From Leifsonia sp. 466MF (GTDB lineage Bacteria > Actinomycetota > Actinomycetes > Actinomycetales > Microbacteriaceae), in NCBI RefSeq assembly GCF_900100265.1, contig NZ_LT629696.1, positions 2,790,001-2,854,000 on the forward strand: DNA of 64,000 nt, read 5' to 3'. A model generated the notes under the pieces. It was not told where the DNA came from and did no database searches. It saw nothing but the letters and a program-made list of their open reading frames with translations. The position numbers and the translations under genes are program-made. Shown in pieces: positions 26,381 through 34,518 of the stretch (position 1 is the first letter of the stretch; each line of letters begins with the position of its first letter).

Positions 26381-27775
26381 ATGTCTACGACGGCCCCCGT
26401 CACCACCCCGGCGCCCGCGAACACCCGCGGACGCGTCATCCTCGCCAGCCTCATCGGCACGTCGATCGAGTTCTACGACTTCTACGTCTATGCGACCGCC
26501 GCCGTCCTGGTGTTCCCCTCCCTCTTCTTCACCAACCAGAACCCGACGACCGCCCTGCTGTCGTCGTTCGCCGTGTTCGGTGTCGCCTTCATCGCACGGC
26601 CGGTCGGCTCCATTCTCTTCGGCCACTTCGGCGACAGGATCGGCCGCAAGGGCACCCTCGTCGGCTCGCTACTCACCATGGGCATCGCCACGGTGCTCAT
26701 CGGGTGCCTGCCGACCGCGCAGGTGCCGGGCTGGGAGTTCTGGGCGCCGTTCCTCCTCGTCGTGATGCGGTTCTGCCAGGGCCTCGGCCTGGGCGGTGAG
26801 TGGAGCGGCGCCGCGCTGCTCGCCACCGAGAACGCCCCGGCCGGCAAGCGCGCCATCTACGGGACGTTCCCGCAGCTCGGCGCTCCCATCGGCTTCATCG
26901 TCGCGAACGTGCTGTTCCTCATCCTCAGCCTGACGATCTCCCCCGACGCCTTCGCCGCCTGGGGCTGGCGCATCCCGTTCCTGCTGAGCGCCGTGCTCGT
27001 CATCGTCGGCCTCTACGTCCGGCTGAAGCTCGTCGAGACCCCGGCGTTCCAGAAGGTCGTCGACACCGGCGAGGTCGCCAAGCTGCCGCTCGCCCGCGTC
27101 TTCCGCACCAGCTGGTGGCAGATCGTGCTCGGCACCTTCATCATGCTGGCCACGTACGTGCTCTTCTACCTGATGACGGCGTTCACGCTGACCTACGGCA
27201 CCACGGCCGCGTCCGCCCAGCAGGCGCAGGCCGCGGCGGAGAAGGCCGGAAAGCCCTTCGACCCGTCGACCTTCGTGCCCGGCCTCGGCTACAGCCGCAA
27301 CGACTTCCTCGTCATGCTCATCATCGGTGTCGTGTTCTTCGGCATCTTCACGCTGGTCGCCGGTCCGCTCGCCGAGCGCTTCGGCCGCCGCAAGACGCTG
27401 ATCTGGGTCACCCTGGGGATCATCGTGTTCGGTCTGCTGTTCGTCCCGCTGTTCGCGGGCGGCACGGTCGGCACGATGGCGCTCCTCATCATCGGCTTCA
27501 CGCTGATGGGACTCACCTTCGGGCCGATGGGCGCGGAGCTGCCGGAGCTGTTCCCGACGAACGTCCGCTACACCGGTTCGGCGATCTCCTACAACCTGTC
27601 CAGCGTGCTCGGCGCGGCCGTCGCACCGACCATCGCGGTGTGGCTGTGGACGCTCGCGGACGGCAGCACATTCTGGGTCGGCGTCTACCTGTCGCTCGCC
27701 GGTGTGCTGACGCTGATCGCCCTCCTGCTCTCGAAGGAGACGCGCGACATCGACTTCACCGACAACGTGAGCTGA
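26381..27775 (+). CDS. MHS-type major-facilitator transporter
   Basis: A 464-residue twelve-helix proton symporter of the metabolite:H+ symporter group (ShiA/ProP/KgtP relatives). It has TSIEFYDFYVY in helix 1, GHFGDRIGRKGTL in loop 2-3, RFCQGLGLGGEWSGA in helix 4, and a second loop motif LAERFGRRKT. A 35-residue soluble insert (Ala/Gln-rich) lies between helices 7 and 8. The substrate is probably an organic acid or betaine, unresolved. It is convergent with hipA, only seven bases separating the stops. Confidence 0.9.
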   Translation: MSTTAPVTTPAPANTRGRVILASLIGTSIEFYDFYVYATAAVLVFPSLFFTNQNPTTALLSSFAVFGVAFIARPVGSILFGHFGDRIGRKGTLVGSLLTMGIATVLIGCLPTAQVPGWEFWAPFLLVVMRFCQGLGLGGEWSGAALLATENAPAGKRAIYGTFPQLGAPIGFIVANVLFLILSLTISPDAFAAWGWRIPFLLSAVLVIVGLYVRLKLVETPAFQKVVDTGEVAKLPLARVFRTSWWQIVLGTFIMLATYVLFYLMTAFTLTYGTTAASAQQAQAAAEKAGKPFDPSTFVPGLGYSRNDFLVMLIIGVVFFGIFTLVAGPLAERFGRRKTLIWVTLGIIVFGLLFVPLFAGGTVGTMALLIIGFTLMGLTFGPMGAELPELFPTNVRYTGSAISYNLSSVLGAAVAPTIAVWLWTLADGSTFWVGVYLSLAGVLTLIALLLSKETRDIDFTDNVS

Positions 27776-27782
27776 CGCGCTC

Positions 27783-29039
27783 TCATCGGCTGGCCGCTGA
27801 GACAGCCCGTCCGGCGGGATCGCCGCGAAGGAGGTTGCGGGTGAATCCCGCGACGTCCTCGGCGACCCCCCGATGGGCGTGTGGGTGGGGCTCCAGCGTC
27901 TCGACAGCGTGCGCCACCCTGTCGAGAGCATCCAACACGATCGCGCGAGCGTCGATCGCTCCCCAACCCTTCACCTCGGAAATCAGGTCGTCCGCGGTGA
28001 TCGCAGCGTGGACGTATCGGTCGTTGACGGCGAGGGCCATCTCGCCATCGTTACTCTCATGCGCCTGCGGGACGATGTCATACGCCGGCGCCAACGTCAC
28101 CCGCCCATCCGGCCGATGGATCATGCTCACATTCTTGGCGTGTGCATCAAGGTTGCCGGTGGCGACGGAAAGGGCCACGTGGCGCGCTAGACGAGCGAGC
28201 GAGTCGGCGTCCCCGCGGGAGGAGAAGACCTGGGCGATCCGCCGCAAGGTCACCTTTCCCCCGAACCGTTGATACTTCTCATTGCCTTGCGCGCCCAGCG
28301 CCTGACTCATGTCCTCCTGATGCAACCGGCCGTCGGGCAGAGCGGGGTCACGGTCGTAGCGCTCGATGACGAGCGCGGGCTCCCCCGCGAAGTCGCTCAC
28401 GACGACCTCGTAGTCGAGGAGTCCGAGCGATCGAGCGATGCGTGACCCGTACTCCTCATTGAAGATCAGTGCAGGATGACCCTCGGGAACGGGCTTCAGA
28501 ATGTGGGTCGACGGATAGCCGTCTTCCACGCCGTTCCAGGTTCCCCCAACCCGGGCCAGGACGACCTTCGGCTGCACACCCACAAGGCTTGACTTGCCGC
28601 GGTGTGGGACGTTGCCCAGCGGCATCGCGCGCCGATTCCGCAGGACCTCAGCCACTCCCGAATCATCAAGCGGTCGAAGCCGAGGCGTTCGCGGCTCTCC
28701 TGGATCGTCGAGGTCCCAGAGCTGCACCGCCCCTGCGACGTCGCGACCGTATTCAGTAAGGAGCGAGAGATGCTGCCACGGCCTCAGCCCGGCCTCTGTC
28801 GCAAGCCACTCGCGTTGCTCGCCTTCCGGAAGGAGCTCGATGAAGTAGTTCTGCCGCCGCTTCCACCCGGCTGGTCGCGTCACCACATTCAGGGGGACGG
28901 ACTCGGACAGCACGGTCGAGCCGAGTCCGAACGCCTCGATCGCATCGCGCTCCGGCTCGAAATCGAACCGCCGATCGTCTCCCTTCACCGTGCCGAGCCT
29001 CATCCCGTACAACTCGACAGCCAGCAGGCGCTCGCTCAC
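27783..29039 (-). CDS. hipA: HipA-type serine/threonine kinase toxin
   Basis: Toxin of a type II toxin-antitoxin module; E. coli HipA phosphorylates glutamyl-tRNA synthetase. The 418 residues have the N-terminal HipA_N region (LPEGEQREWLA), the Gly-rich autophosphorylation loop area KSSLVGVQPKV, the catalytic GNLDAHAKNVS, and the metal-binding APAYDIVP. All key residues are present, so it is probably active. The start overlaps the hipB stop by four bases (ATGA). Confidence 0.93.
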   Translation of the reverse strand: MSERLLAVELYGMRLGTVKGDDRRFDFEPERDAIEAFGLGSTVLSESVPLNVVTRPAGWKRRQNYFIELLPEGEQREWLATEAGLRPWQHLSLLTEYGRDVAGAVQLWDLDDPGEPRTPRLRPLDDSGVAEVLRNRRAMPLGNVPHRGKSSLVGVQPKVVLARVGGTWNGVEDGYPSTHILKPVPEGHPALIFNEEYGSRIARSLGLLDYEVVVSDFAGEPALVIERYDRDPALPDGRLHQEDMSQALGAQGNEKYQRFGGKVTLRRIAQVFSSRGDADSLARLARHVALSVATGNLDAHAKNVSMIHRPDGRVTLAPAYDIVPQAHESNDGEMALAVNDRYVHAAITADDLISEVKGWGAIDARAIVLDALDRVAHAVETLEPHPHAHRGVAEDVAGFTRNLLRGDPAGRAVSAASR

Positions 29040-29275
29040 TGATCGGCGCCTTTCTCGTCGAGCTCGGCGAGGAGCGTGACGCCGAGAATGTCAGACGCCC
29101 GGAGCAAGCGCTGAATCGCGACCGTCGACTTGCCGTTCTCGAGTTCCCACACATACTTCTGGTCCGTGCCCAGCATCCGTGCCAGTTCGCGCTGAGAGAG
29201 GCCGCGCAGCAGCCTGGCCTGCTCGATTGCTCGGCCGAGGGATTCGGGTGAGTCGATCCGCGCTACCAGCGACAT
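29036..29275 (-). CDS. hipB: HipB-type antitoxin and repressor
   Basis: A 79-residue XRE-type helix-turn-helix protein (QARLLRGLSQRELARMLGT then KYVWELENGKS). It neutralises HipA and represses its own operon. GGAGGTCGCA precedes the ATG. Upstream, four copies of TGACGG-N8-CCGTCA lie at exact 27-bp intervals over and around the promoter, as expected for a HipB operator array. Confidence 0.93.
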   Translation of the reverse strand: MSLVARIDSPESLGRAIEQARLLRGLSQRELARMLGTDQKYVWELENGKSTVAIQRLLRASDILGVTLLAELDEKGADQ

Positions 29276-29286
29276 TGCGACCTCCG

Positions 29287-29387
29287 TGACGGTATTTTTC
29301 CCTTCAGCCTAGATGACGTCCAAATTCCCGTCAAGAGTCGTGACGGTAAAATCGCCGTCAATCAAGGTGAGGGTGATATTCCCGTCG
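29287..29387. promoter_or_regulatory. Four HipB operators spaced 27 bp apart
   Basis: 20-bp dyads of the form TGACGG-N8-CCGTCA at 29287-29306 (one arm CCTTCA), 29314-29333 (arm TGACGT), 29341-29360 (perfect) and 29368-29387 (TGAGGG/CCGTCG). Starts are exactly 27 bp apart. The 8-bp spacer equals that of the E. coli HipB site TATCC-N8-GGATA, but the arm sequence differs. Confidence 0.8.
29306..29334 (-). promoter_or_regulatory. hipBA promoter
   Basis: On the minus strand TTGACG (29334-29329) and TAGGCT (29311-29306) are 17 bases apart. The second operator covers the -35 box and the first abuts the -10 box, so HipB binding would block polymerase. Confidence 0.6.
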
Positions 29388-29432
29388 CCGCCAGCCGCGC
29401 GATCGAGTCACCGCTCGGCGGCTCTCGCCGTT

Positions 29433-30263
29433 TCAGTCGAGGAAGAGAGCGCGCAGGCGGCGGGTGGTCAGGATCAGGCCGAGCACGATCATGACCAGGA
29501 AGTACAGGACGTGCCAGAGCATCCCCCAGTCGACCATGCCCGTGGTGAGACCACGGACCAGCTCGACGCCGTGCCACAGTGGGAGCGCCTTGATGATCAC
29601 CTGGATCGGCTCGGGGTACACGGTGATCGGGTAGAAGGTCGCCGACAGCAGGAACATGGGCAGCAGGATGAAGTTGATCCAGTCCATCTGCTGGAACGTC
29701 TTCATGTAACTGGTGATGCCCATCCCGAAGCTCGCGAAGCCGAACGCGATGAGCAGCACCGCGGGCAGCGCGAGCAGCGCCCACCACGACAGGTTGAGTC
29801 CGAGCGCCTGCATCACCAGCATGAAGCCGAGCGCGTACAGCGCACCGCGCAGGAGGGCCAGCAGGATCTCGCCCAGCGCGACGTCGAGCGGCCCGAGCGA
29901 GGTGGCCAGCATCCCCTCGTACAGCTTCGCGAAGTGCATCTTGAAGAAGACGTTCCAGGTGGAGTCGTACACGGCGCCGTTCATCGCGGCGGTCGCGAGC
30001 AGCGCCGGAGCGATGAAGGCCGCGTACGGGACCGTCTGACCGGACGACGTCTGCACGTCGCCGACGAGCGCTCCGAAGCCGATCCCGAGCGAGAGCAGGT
30101 AGAAGATCGGCTCGAAGAAGCCCGACACGATCACCAGCCAGTTGGTGCTGCGCGTCGCCGACCAGCCGCGCTGCATCACGGAGCGGGCGTTGCCGGCGTA
30201 CAGCGCACGCATCGCCCGCGGGCGTGCGGTGGAGGCGGCGAGACGCTGGTCGGTCGCGGTCAC
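29433..30263 (-). CDS. ABC-2 type exporter permease
   Basis: A 276-residue membrane subunit with six transmembrane helices of the ABC-2 (NodJ/DrrB) type. GFFEPIFYLLSLGIGFG opens helix 1, and the central region has LLPMFLLSATFYPI. The GTG at 30263 overlaps the stop of the upstream permease as GTGA and follows GGAGGTTGA. It probably pairs with that permease and the ATPase to export a drug or lipid-linked molecule. Confidence 0.87.
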   Translation of the reverse strand: MTATDQRLAASTARPRAMRALYAGNARSVMQRGWSATRSTNWLVIVSGFFEPIFYLLSLGIGFGALVGDVQTSSGQTVPYAAFIAPALLATAAMNGAVYDSTWNVFFKMHFAKLYEGMLATSLGPLDVALGEILLALLRGALYALGFMLVMQALGLNLSWWALLALPAVLLIAFGFASFGMGITSYMKTFQQMDWINFILLPMFLLSATFYPITVYPEPIQVIIKALPLWHGVELVRGLTTGMVDWGMLWHVLYFLVMIVLGLILTTRRLRALFLD

Positions 30264-31141
30264 TTGTTCAACCTCCTCGCGGCGATGCGGCGGCTCCACA
30301 GCCAGAAGGCGACGAAGAGCGCAGCGAGGTACACGACGTGGACGACCGACAGCCAGAGCGGCTCGCTCATGCCGTAGGTGAACACGCGGCTCAACTCGGT
30401 GGAGTGCCAGAGCGGTGAGATCCACCCGATCCACTGGAGGAACCACGGCATGGAGGACAGCGGGAAGAACGTCCCGGAGAACAGGCTCATCGGCAGCAGC
30501 ACGAACCGCATCAGCATGGCGATCTGGCCGGTGTCCTGCTCTAGCGTCGCCACGTACGCCATGATCGGCGCACCGAAGGCGAGGCCTCCGAGGGTGCCGA
30601 CCAGGATGCTGACCCAGCCCCACGGGCTCGGGACCGCGCCGAACAGCACCATGAACGCGAAGTAGATGGCGCTCGTGCCCAGGATGCGGGCGACGACGGC
30701 GATGACGACGCCGTCGATGATCTGGCCGGGCGAGATCGGCGAGGCGTTGATGCCATAGAAGGTCGGGTTCCACTTGAACCCGAGCATGATCGGGTAGGTG
30801 AACTCCTCGCTCGCCACGGTGACCGCCGCCGTGCAGAGGAGCGCAGGGGCGACGAACGCGAGGTAGCTCACGCCGTCCACGGCGTTCGGGCCCATGTTGG
30901 CGCTGACCAGGGAGCCGAGCCCGAGGCCCATCGCGAGAAGATAGAGCAGCGGGTTGCCGAACCCGGTGACCAGCACGGTCTGCAGGTACGAGCGCATCAC
31001 CCGGAAGCGGTGCTCGGCCACGTACCAGGCGCCGAAGCGCCGTGGCCGTGCGGCAGCGGCGAGCGCCTCCCGCGCCTCGGCGCGAGTCTCGGGGCCGGGG
31101 TCGCCGGCCGCTCCGCCGGCGGGGCCGACTGCCACGCTCAT
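30260..31141 (-). CDS. ABC-2 type exporter permease
   Basis: A 293-residue permease related to its downstream neighbour. The Ala/Arg-rich cytoplasmic N-terminus (~45 residues) precedes six transmembrane helices; GFGNPLLYLLAMGLGLG and MRFVLLPMSLFSGTFFPLS match the paralogue. The start overlaps the ATPase stop by four bases. The two permeases likely form a heterodimer. Confidence 0.87.
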   Translation of the reverse strand: MSVAVGPAGGAAGDPGPETRAEAREALAAAARPRRFGAWYVAEHRFRVMRSYLQTVLVTGFGNPLLYLLAMGLGLGSLVSANMGPNAVDGVSYLAFVAPALLCTAAVTVASEEFTYPIMLGFKWNPTFYGINASPISPGQIIDGVVIAVVARILGTSAIYFAFMVLFGAVPSPWGWVSILVGTLGGLAFGAPIMAYVATLEQDTGQIAMLMRFVLLPMSLFSGTFFPLSSMPWFLQWIGWISPLWHSTELSRVFTYGMSEPLWLSVVHVVYLAALFVAFWLWSRRIAARRLNK

Positions 31142-32064
31142 TCGATCAGGCTCCGTCCGGTGAGCCGGAGGAAGACGTCCTCGAGGCTCGACCGCCGCAC
31201 CAGGCTCGTCAGCGGGTGCAGGCCGCGCTCGGCGATGCGGACCAGCTCGGCCTCGCCGTCGTCGCTGTAGACGAGGATGCGGTCGGGCAGCACCTCGATG
31301 CGGTCGCCGATGCCGTCCAGCCGCTCCGCGACCTCCGCATTGCGCTCCGAGCCGAAACGGACCTCGAGCACCTCGCGGGTCGAGTACTCGCGGATGAGGG
31401 CCGCCGGAGAACCCTCCGCCATGATGGTGCCCTTGTCGACCACGACCAGGCGGTCGCAGAGCTGCTCGGCCTCATCCATGTAGTGGGTCGTCAGCACCAG
31501 CGTCGTGCCCTGCTCCTTGAGGCGGAACAGGCGGTCCCAGAGGATGTGGCGCGCCTGCGGGTCGAGGCCGGTCGTCGGCTCGTCGAGAAGCAGGATGCGC
31601 GGGTCGTTGATGAGCGCGCGGGCGATGGTGAGTCGGCGCTTCATCCCGCCCGAGAGGTCGTCGACCTTCGCCTTGGCCTTGTCCTCGAGCTGGGCGAAGG
31701 CGAGGAGCTCGTCCGCCCGAGCGCGCACGCGGGAGGACGGCAGGCCGAAGTAGCGCCCGTAGACGATCAGGTTGTCGCGCACGCGGAGCTCGGTGTCGAG
31801 GTTGTCCGCCTGCGGCACGACGCCGAGCTGTGATCGGATCTCCGGCCCGTACGTGTCGGGATCGAGACCGAGGATGCTCAGCGAGCCGGCGGTGCGGGTG
31901 GAGACCGCGCCGATCATCCGCATCGTGGTGGACTTGCCCGCGCCGTTCGGCCCGAGGAGCCCGAACGACTCCCCCGGCTCCACCTCGAAGCTGATGCCGT
32001 CGACGGCCGGGAAGTCCTTGTACTTCTTGACCAGGTCTCGGGCGGCGATGACGGGCGTTGGCAT
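31138..32064 (-). CDS. ABC exporter ATP-binding subunit (DrrA/NodI-like)
   Basis: A 308-residue ATPase. Walker A is GPNGAGKST, the signature motif LSGGMKRR, Walker B ILLLDEPTTGLDP, and the switch His lies in LTTHYMDEAEQL. The C-terminal ~80 residues form the extra domain seen in DrrA-type exporters. First gene of the three-gene exporter operon, divergent from a small HTH gene whose operator sites lie in the 96-bp gap. Confidence 0.92.
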   Translation of the reverse strand: MPTPVIAARDLVKKYKDFPAVDGISFEVEPGESFGLLGPNGAGKSTTMRMIGAVSTRTAGSLSILGLDPDTYGPEIRSQLGVVPQADNLDTELRVRDNLIVYGRYFGLPSSRVRARADELLAFAQLEDKAKAKVDDLSGGMKRRLTIARALINDPRILLLDEPTTGLDPQARHILWDRLFRLKEQGTTLVLTTHYMDEAEQLCDRLVVVDKGTIMAEGSPAALIREYSTREVLEVRFGSERNAEVAERLDGIGDRIEVLPDRILVYSDDGEAELVRIAERGLHPLTSLVRRSSLEDVFLRLTGRSLIE

Positions 32065-32113
32065 AGTTCAGCACTGTAGCCGCGACCGCGGACATTCGGA
32101 GGGGGTGGCGAAA

Positions 32114-32157
32114 GTCAATCCAGGTTGACGTTGCACGTGGGGTCAACTATGGTTGAC
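32114..32157. promoter_or_regulatory. Two dyads GTCAAY-N4-GTTGAC over the small HTH promoter
   Basis: GTCAAT-CCAG-GTTGAC (32114-32129) overlaps the -35 box and GTCAAC-TATG-GTTGAC (32142-32157) overlaps the -10 box of the small HTH gene. Their starts are 28 bp apart. They probably bind the HTH protein itself and could also control the divergent exporter operon. Confidence 0.6.
32125..32153 (+). promoter_or_regulatory. Promoter of small HTH gene, leaderless
   Basis: TTGACG (32125-32130), 17 bases, TATGGT (32148-32153), then seven bases to the ATG at 32161. This is the best -35/-10 match in the window and points to a leaderless message. Confidence 0.65.
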
Positions 32158-32160
32158 GCC

Positions 32161-32376
32161 ATGGACTCCGGAACACTGCAGACCCTCGCCGGCGACGCCG
32201 ACTCCGACGACCCGATCGTCGCCCTCCGGGCTATCGCGAAGATGCACCGCGAGCTCGACCGCCTCGAAGCGGTCGCCGTGCGGCGCGCCCGGAACGCCAA
32301 CGCGACCTGGCAGCTGATCGCGCTCGCCCTCGGTGTCAGCAAACAGGCAGTTCACAAGAAGTACGGTCGGAGTTAG
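32161..32376 (+). CDS. Small helix-turn-helix regulator
   Basis: A 71-residue protein with an N-terminal amphipathic helix (ALRAIAKMHRELDRLEAVAV) and a C-terminal HTH (NATWQLIALALGVSKQAVHKKYG). Short HTH proteins of this form are widespread in actinobacteria and often sit beside transporters or Clp genes. The start at 32161 is fixed by the leaderless promoter; upstream in-frame codons lie inside the promoter. Likely an autorepressor and regulator of the flanking exporter genes. Confidence 0.75.
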   Translation: MDSGTLQTLAGDADSDDPIVALRAIAKMHRELDRLEAVAVRRARNANATWQLIALALGVSKQAVHKKYGRS

Positions 32377-32429
32377 CGCAAAGCAACGATCCCGACGCCC
32401 CTCCTCCTCCCCCGAACGGAGACACCGTC

Positions 32430-34421
32430 ATGTCCACCACGTCAGCCCCCGCCCGCCGCCGTCGCGGCTTCGGGCGGCCCACCGACGACGCCGGCCCCCG
32501 CGCGCGGTTCTCGCAGCTGCTCCCGTACCTGCTGGAGCACAAGCGCGTCCTCGCCTTCGTCATCGTGCTCAGCATCCTCGGCGCCGCGGCGAGCCTCGCG
32601 CAGCCGCTCCTGGTCAGCCAGGTCATCGAGGTGGTCGGGAAGCAGGAGCCGCTCGGCGGCCTGGTCTGGGGGCTCATCGCCCTCGTGGTGATCTCCGGGA
32701 TCATCTCGGGGTACCAGCACTATCTGCTGCAGCGCACCGGAGAAGGCGTCGTGCTGTCGTCTCGGCGCAAGCTCGTCGGGCGGCTGCTGCGGCTGCCGAT
32801 CAGCGAGTTCGACACCCGGCGCACGGGCGATCTGGTCTCCCGGGTTGGGTCGGACACCACGCTGCTGCGTGCCGTCCTGACGCAGGGCCTGGTCGAGGCG
32901 ATCGGCGGGGCGCTCACCTTCATCGGCGCCCTGATCGCGATGCTCATCATCGACCCGGTGCTGCTCGGGCTGACCGTGCTCGTCGTCGCGGTCTCGATCG
33001 TCGTCGTCGTGCTGCTCTCCGGCCGCATCCGCGTCGCGAGCCAGAAGGCGCAGAACAAGGTCGGCGACCTGGCCGCCGCGGTCGAGCGCGCGATCAGCTC
33101 GGTGCGGACCATCCGGGCCTCCAACGCCACCGAGCGCGAGATCGCGACGGTGGACGAGGACGCTACCGGAGCCTGGCGGATGGGCATCCGGGTCGCGAAG
33201 ATCTCGGCACTCGTCGTCCCCGTCGCCGGCATCGCGATGCAGGTGTCGTTCCTGGTCGTGCTCGGCGTCGGCGGGTTCCGCGTCGCCAGCGGAGCCATCA
33301 CGGTCGCGAACCTGGTCGCGTTCATCCTGTTCCTCTTCATGATGATCCTGCCGCTCGGACAGGCGTTCGGCGCCATCGCGGCGGTCAACTCGGCGCTCGG
33401 GGCGCTGGGCCGCATCCAGGAGATCCTCGACCTGCCGACCGAGGACCAGCACGACCGCGAGATCGCTCCGCTGGCCCTGACCGTCGGCGCCGCGAACGAG
33501 GCGCTTGCCCCGGAGGCGCCCGCGATCGAGTTCGTGGATGTGCGGTTCGCGTACCCGGAGGGCACCGCGCCGGAGGATACGGCGGATGGGTCCCGCCCGG
33601 CCAGCGGCGGCGGCCGGCAGCAGACGCCCGAGCAGCCGACACCGGAGCGACTCGCGTTCGAAGCGCTGACCGGAGCGGACGTCGTCGCCGAGGCGGAGGC
33701 CGCGGCCGGAGCCGGCTCGGACGAGGGGACGCATCGGCACGGCGGAGTGCTGCAGGGCGTCAGCTTCCGCGTCCCGCGCGGCAAGCGGACGGCCCTGGTC
33801 GGGCCGTCCGGTGCGGGCAAGTCGACCATCCTCGCGCTGGTCGAGCGGTTCTACGACCCGCAGGCGGGCGAGGTGCGCTTCGGCGGGATGGACGTGCGCA
33901 CCCTCGACCGCGTCTCCCTGCGCTCCCAGATCGGCTATGTCGAGCAGGATGCGCCCGTGCTGGCCGGCTCGCTGCGCGACAACCTGACGCTGGCGGCGCC
34001 GGACGCGACCGACCAGGAGTGCATCGACGTCCTGCACGCCGTCAACCTGACCGAGGTTCTGGAGCGCAGCGAGCTCGGCCTCGGCGCACCTGTCGGCGAG
34101 GACGGCATCATGCTCTCCGGCGGCGAGCGGCAGCGTCTCGCGATCGCCCGTGCTCTGCTGGCCGCTCCGCCCGTCCTGCTTCTCGACGAGTCGACGTCGA
34201 GCCTCGACGGGCGCAACGAGCAGCTCATGAGGGAGGCGATCGACGCCGTGGCGGAGGACCGCACGCTTCTTGTGATCGCGCACCGGCTGTCCACCGTGGT
34301 CGACTCCGACCAGATCGTGGTGCTCGACCACGGTCGCGTCATCGGCAGCGGCACGCACTCCGAGCTCGTCGAGACCACGCCGCTCTACCGCGACCTCGCC
34401 AAGCACCAACTCCTCGTCTGA
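32430..34421 (+). CDS. ABC multidrug/lipid exporter (fused membrane and ATPase domains)
   Basis: A 663-residue half-transporter that works as a dimer. Six transmembrane helices (residues ~35-330) are followed by a nucleotide-binding domain with Walker A GPSGAGKST, signature LSGGERQRLA, Walker B PVLLLDEST and switch IAHRLST. An unusual ~65-residue Gly/Glu/Thr-rich insert (about residues 390-440) splits the first NBD strand (FAYPEG) from VLQGVSF and is probably disordered. GAACGGAGA precedes the ATG. It follows the small HTH gene by 53 bases. Confidence 0.9.
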   Translation: MSTTSAPARRRRGFGRPTDDAGPRARFSQLLPYLLEHKRVLAFVIVLSILGAAASLAQPLLVSQVIEVVGKQEPLGGLVWGLIALVVISGIISGYQHYLLQRTGEGVVLSSRRKLVGRLLRLPISEFDTRRTGDLVSRVGSDTTLLRAVLTQGLVEAIGGALTFIGALIAMLIIDPVLLGLTVLVVAVSIVVVVLLSGRIRVASQKAQNKVGDLAAAVERAISSVRTIRASNATEREIATVDEDATGAWRMGIRVAKISALVVPVAGIAMQVSFLVVLGVGGFRVASGAITVANLVAFILFLFMMILPLGQAFGAIAAVNSALGALGRIQEILDLPTEDQHDREIAPLALTVGAANEALAPEAPAIEFVDVRFAYPEGTAPEDTADGSRPASGGGRQQTPEQPTPERLAFEALTGADVVAEAEAAAGAGSDEGTHRHGGVLQGVSFRVPRGKRTALVGPSGAGKSTILALVERFYDPQAGEVRFGGMDVRTLDRVSLRSQIGYVEQDAPVLAGSLRDNLTLAAPDATDQECIDVLHAVNLTEVLERSELGLGAPVGEDGIMLSGGERQRLAIARALLAAPPVLLLDESTSSLDGRNEQLMREAIDAVAEDRTLLVIAHRLSTVVDSDQIVVLDHGRVIGSGTHSELVETTPLYRDLAKHQLLV

Positions 34422-34438
34422 CCCCCTGCCCCCACCGT

Positions 34439-34511
34439 CAAGCCAACAGCTCCTGAGTTTTTCCGCCCAGATCGACCGAAAAGGGCGAAAAACTCAGGAG
34501 CTGTTGGCTTG
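34439..34511. terminator. 25-bp perfect inverted repeat, bidirectional terminator
   Basis: A perfect 25-bp palindromic pair (34439-34463 and 34487-34511) with a 23-base loop lies between the convergent exporter and pckG genes. The arms contain GAGTTTTTC, giving a U-tract on either strand. Its length and perfection are more than termination needs, so a dispersed palindromic element is also possible. Confidence 0.75.
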
Positions 34512-34518
34512 GGGGCGG

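Noticed and set aside
29287..29387. Mini-CRISPR interpretation of the 27-bp periodic repeats
   Set aside because: Each unit is an inverted repeat with variable arms in a hipBA promoter, and there are no conserved repeats with unique spacers and no cas genes.
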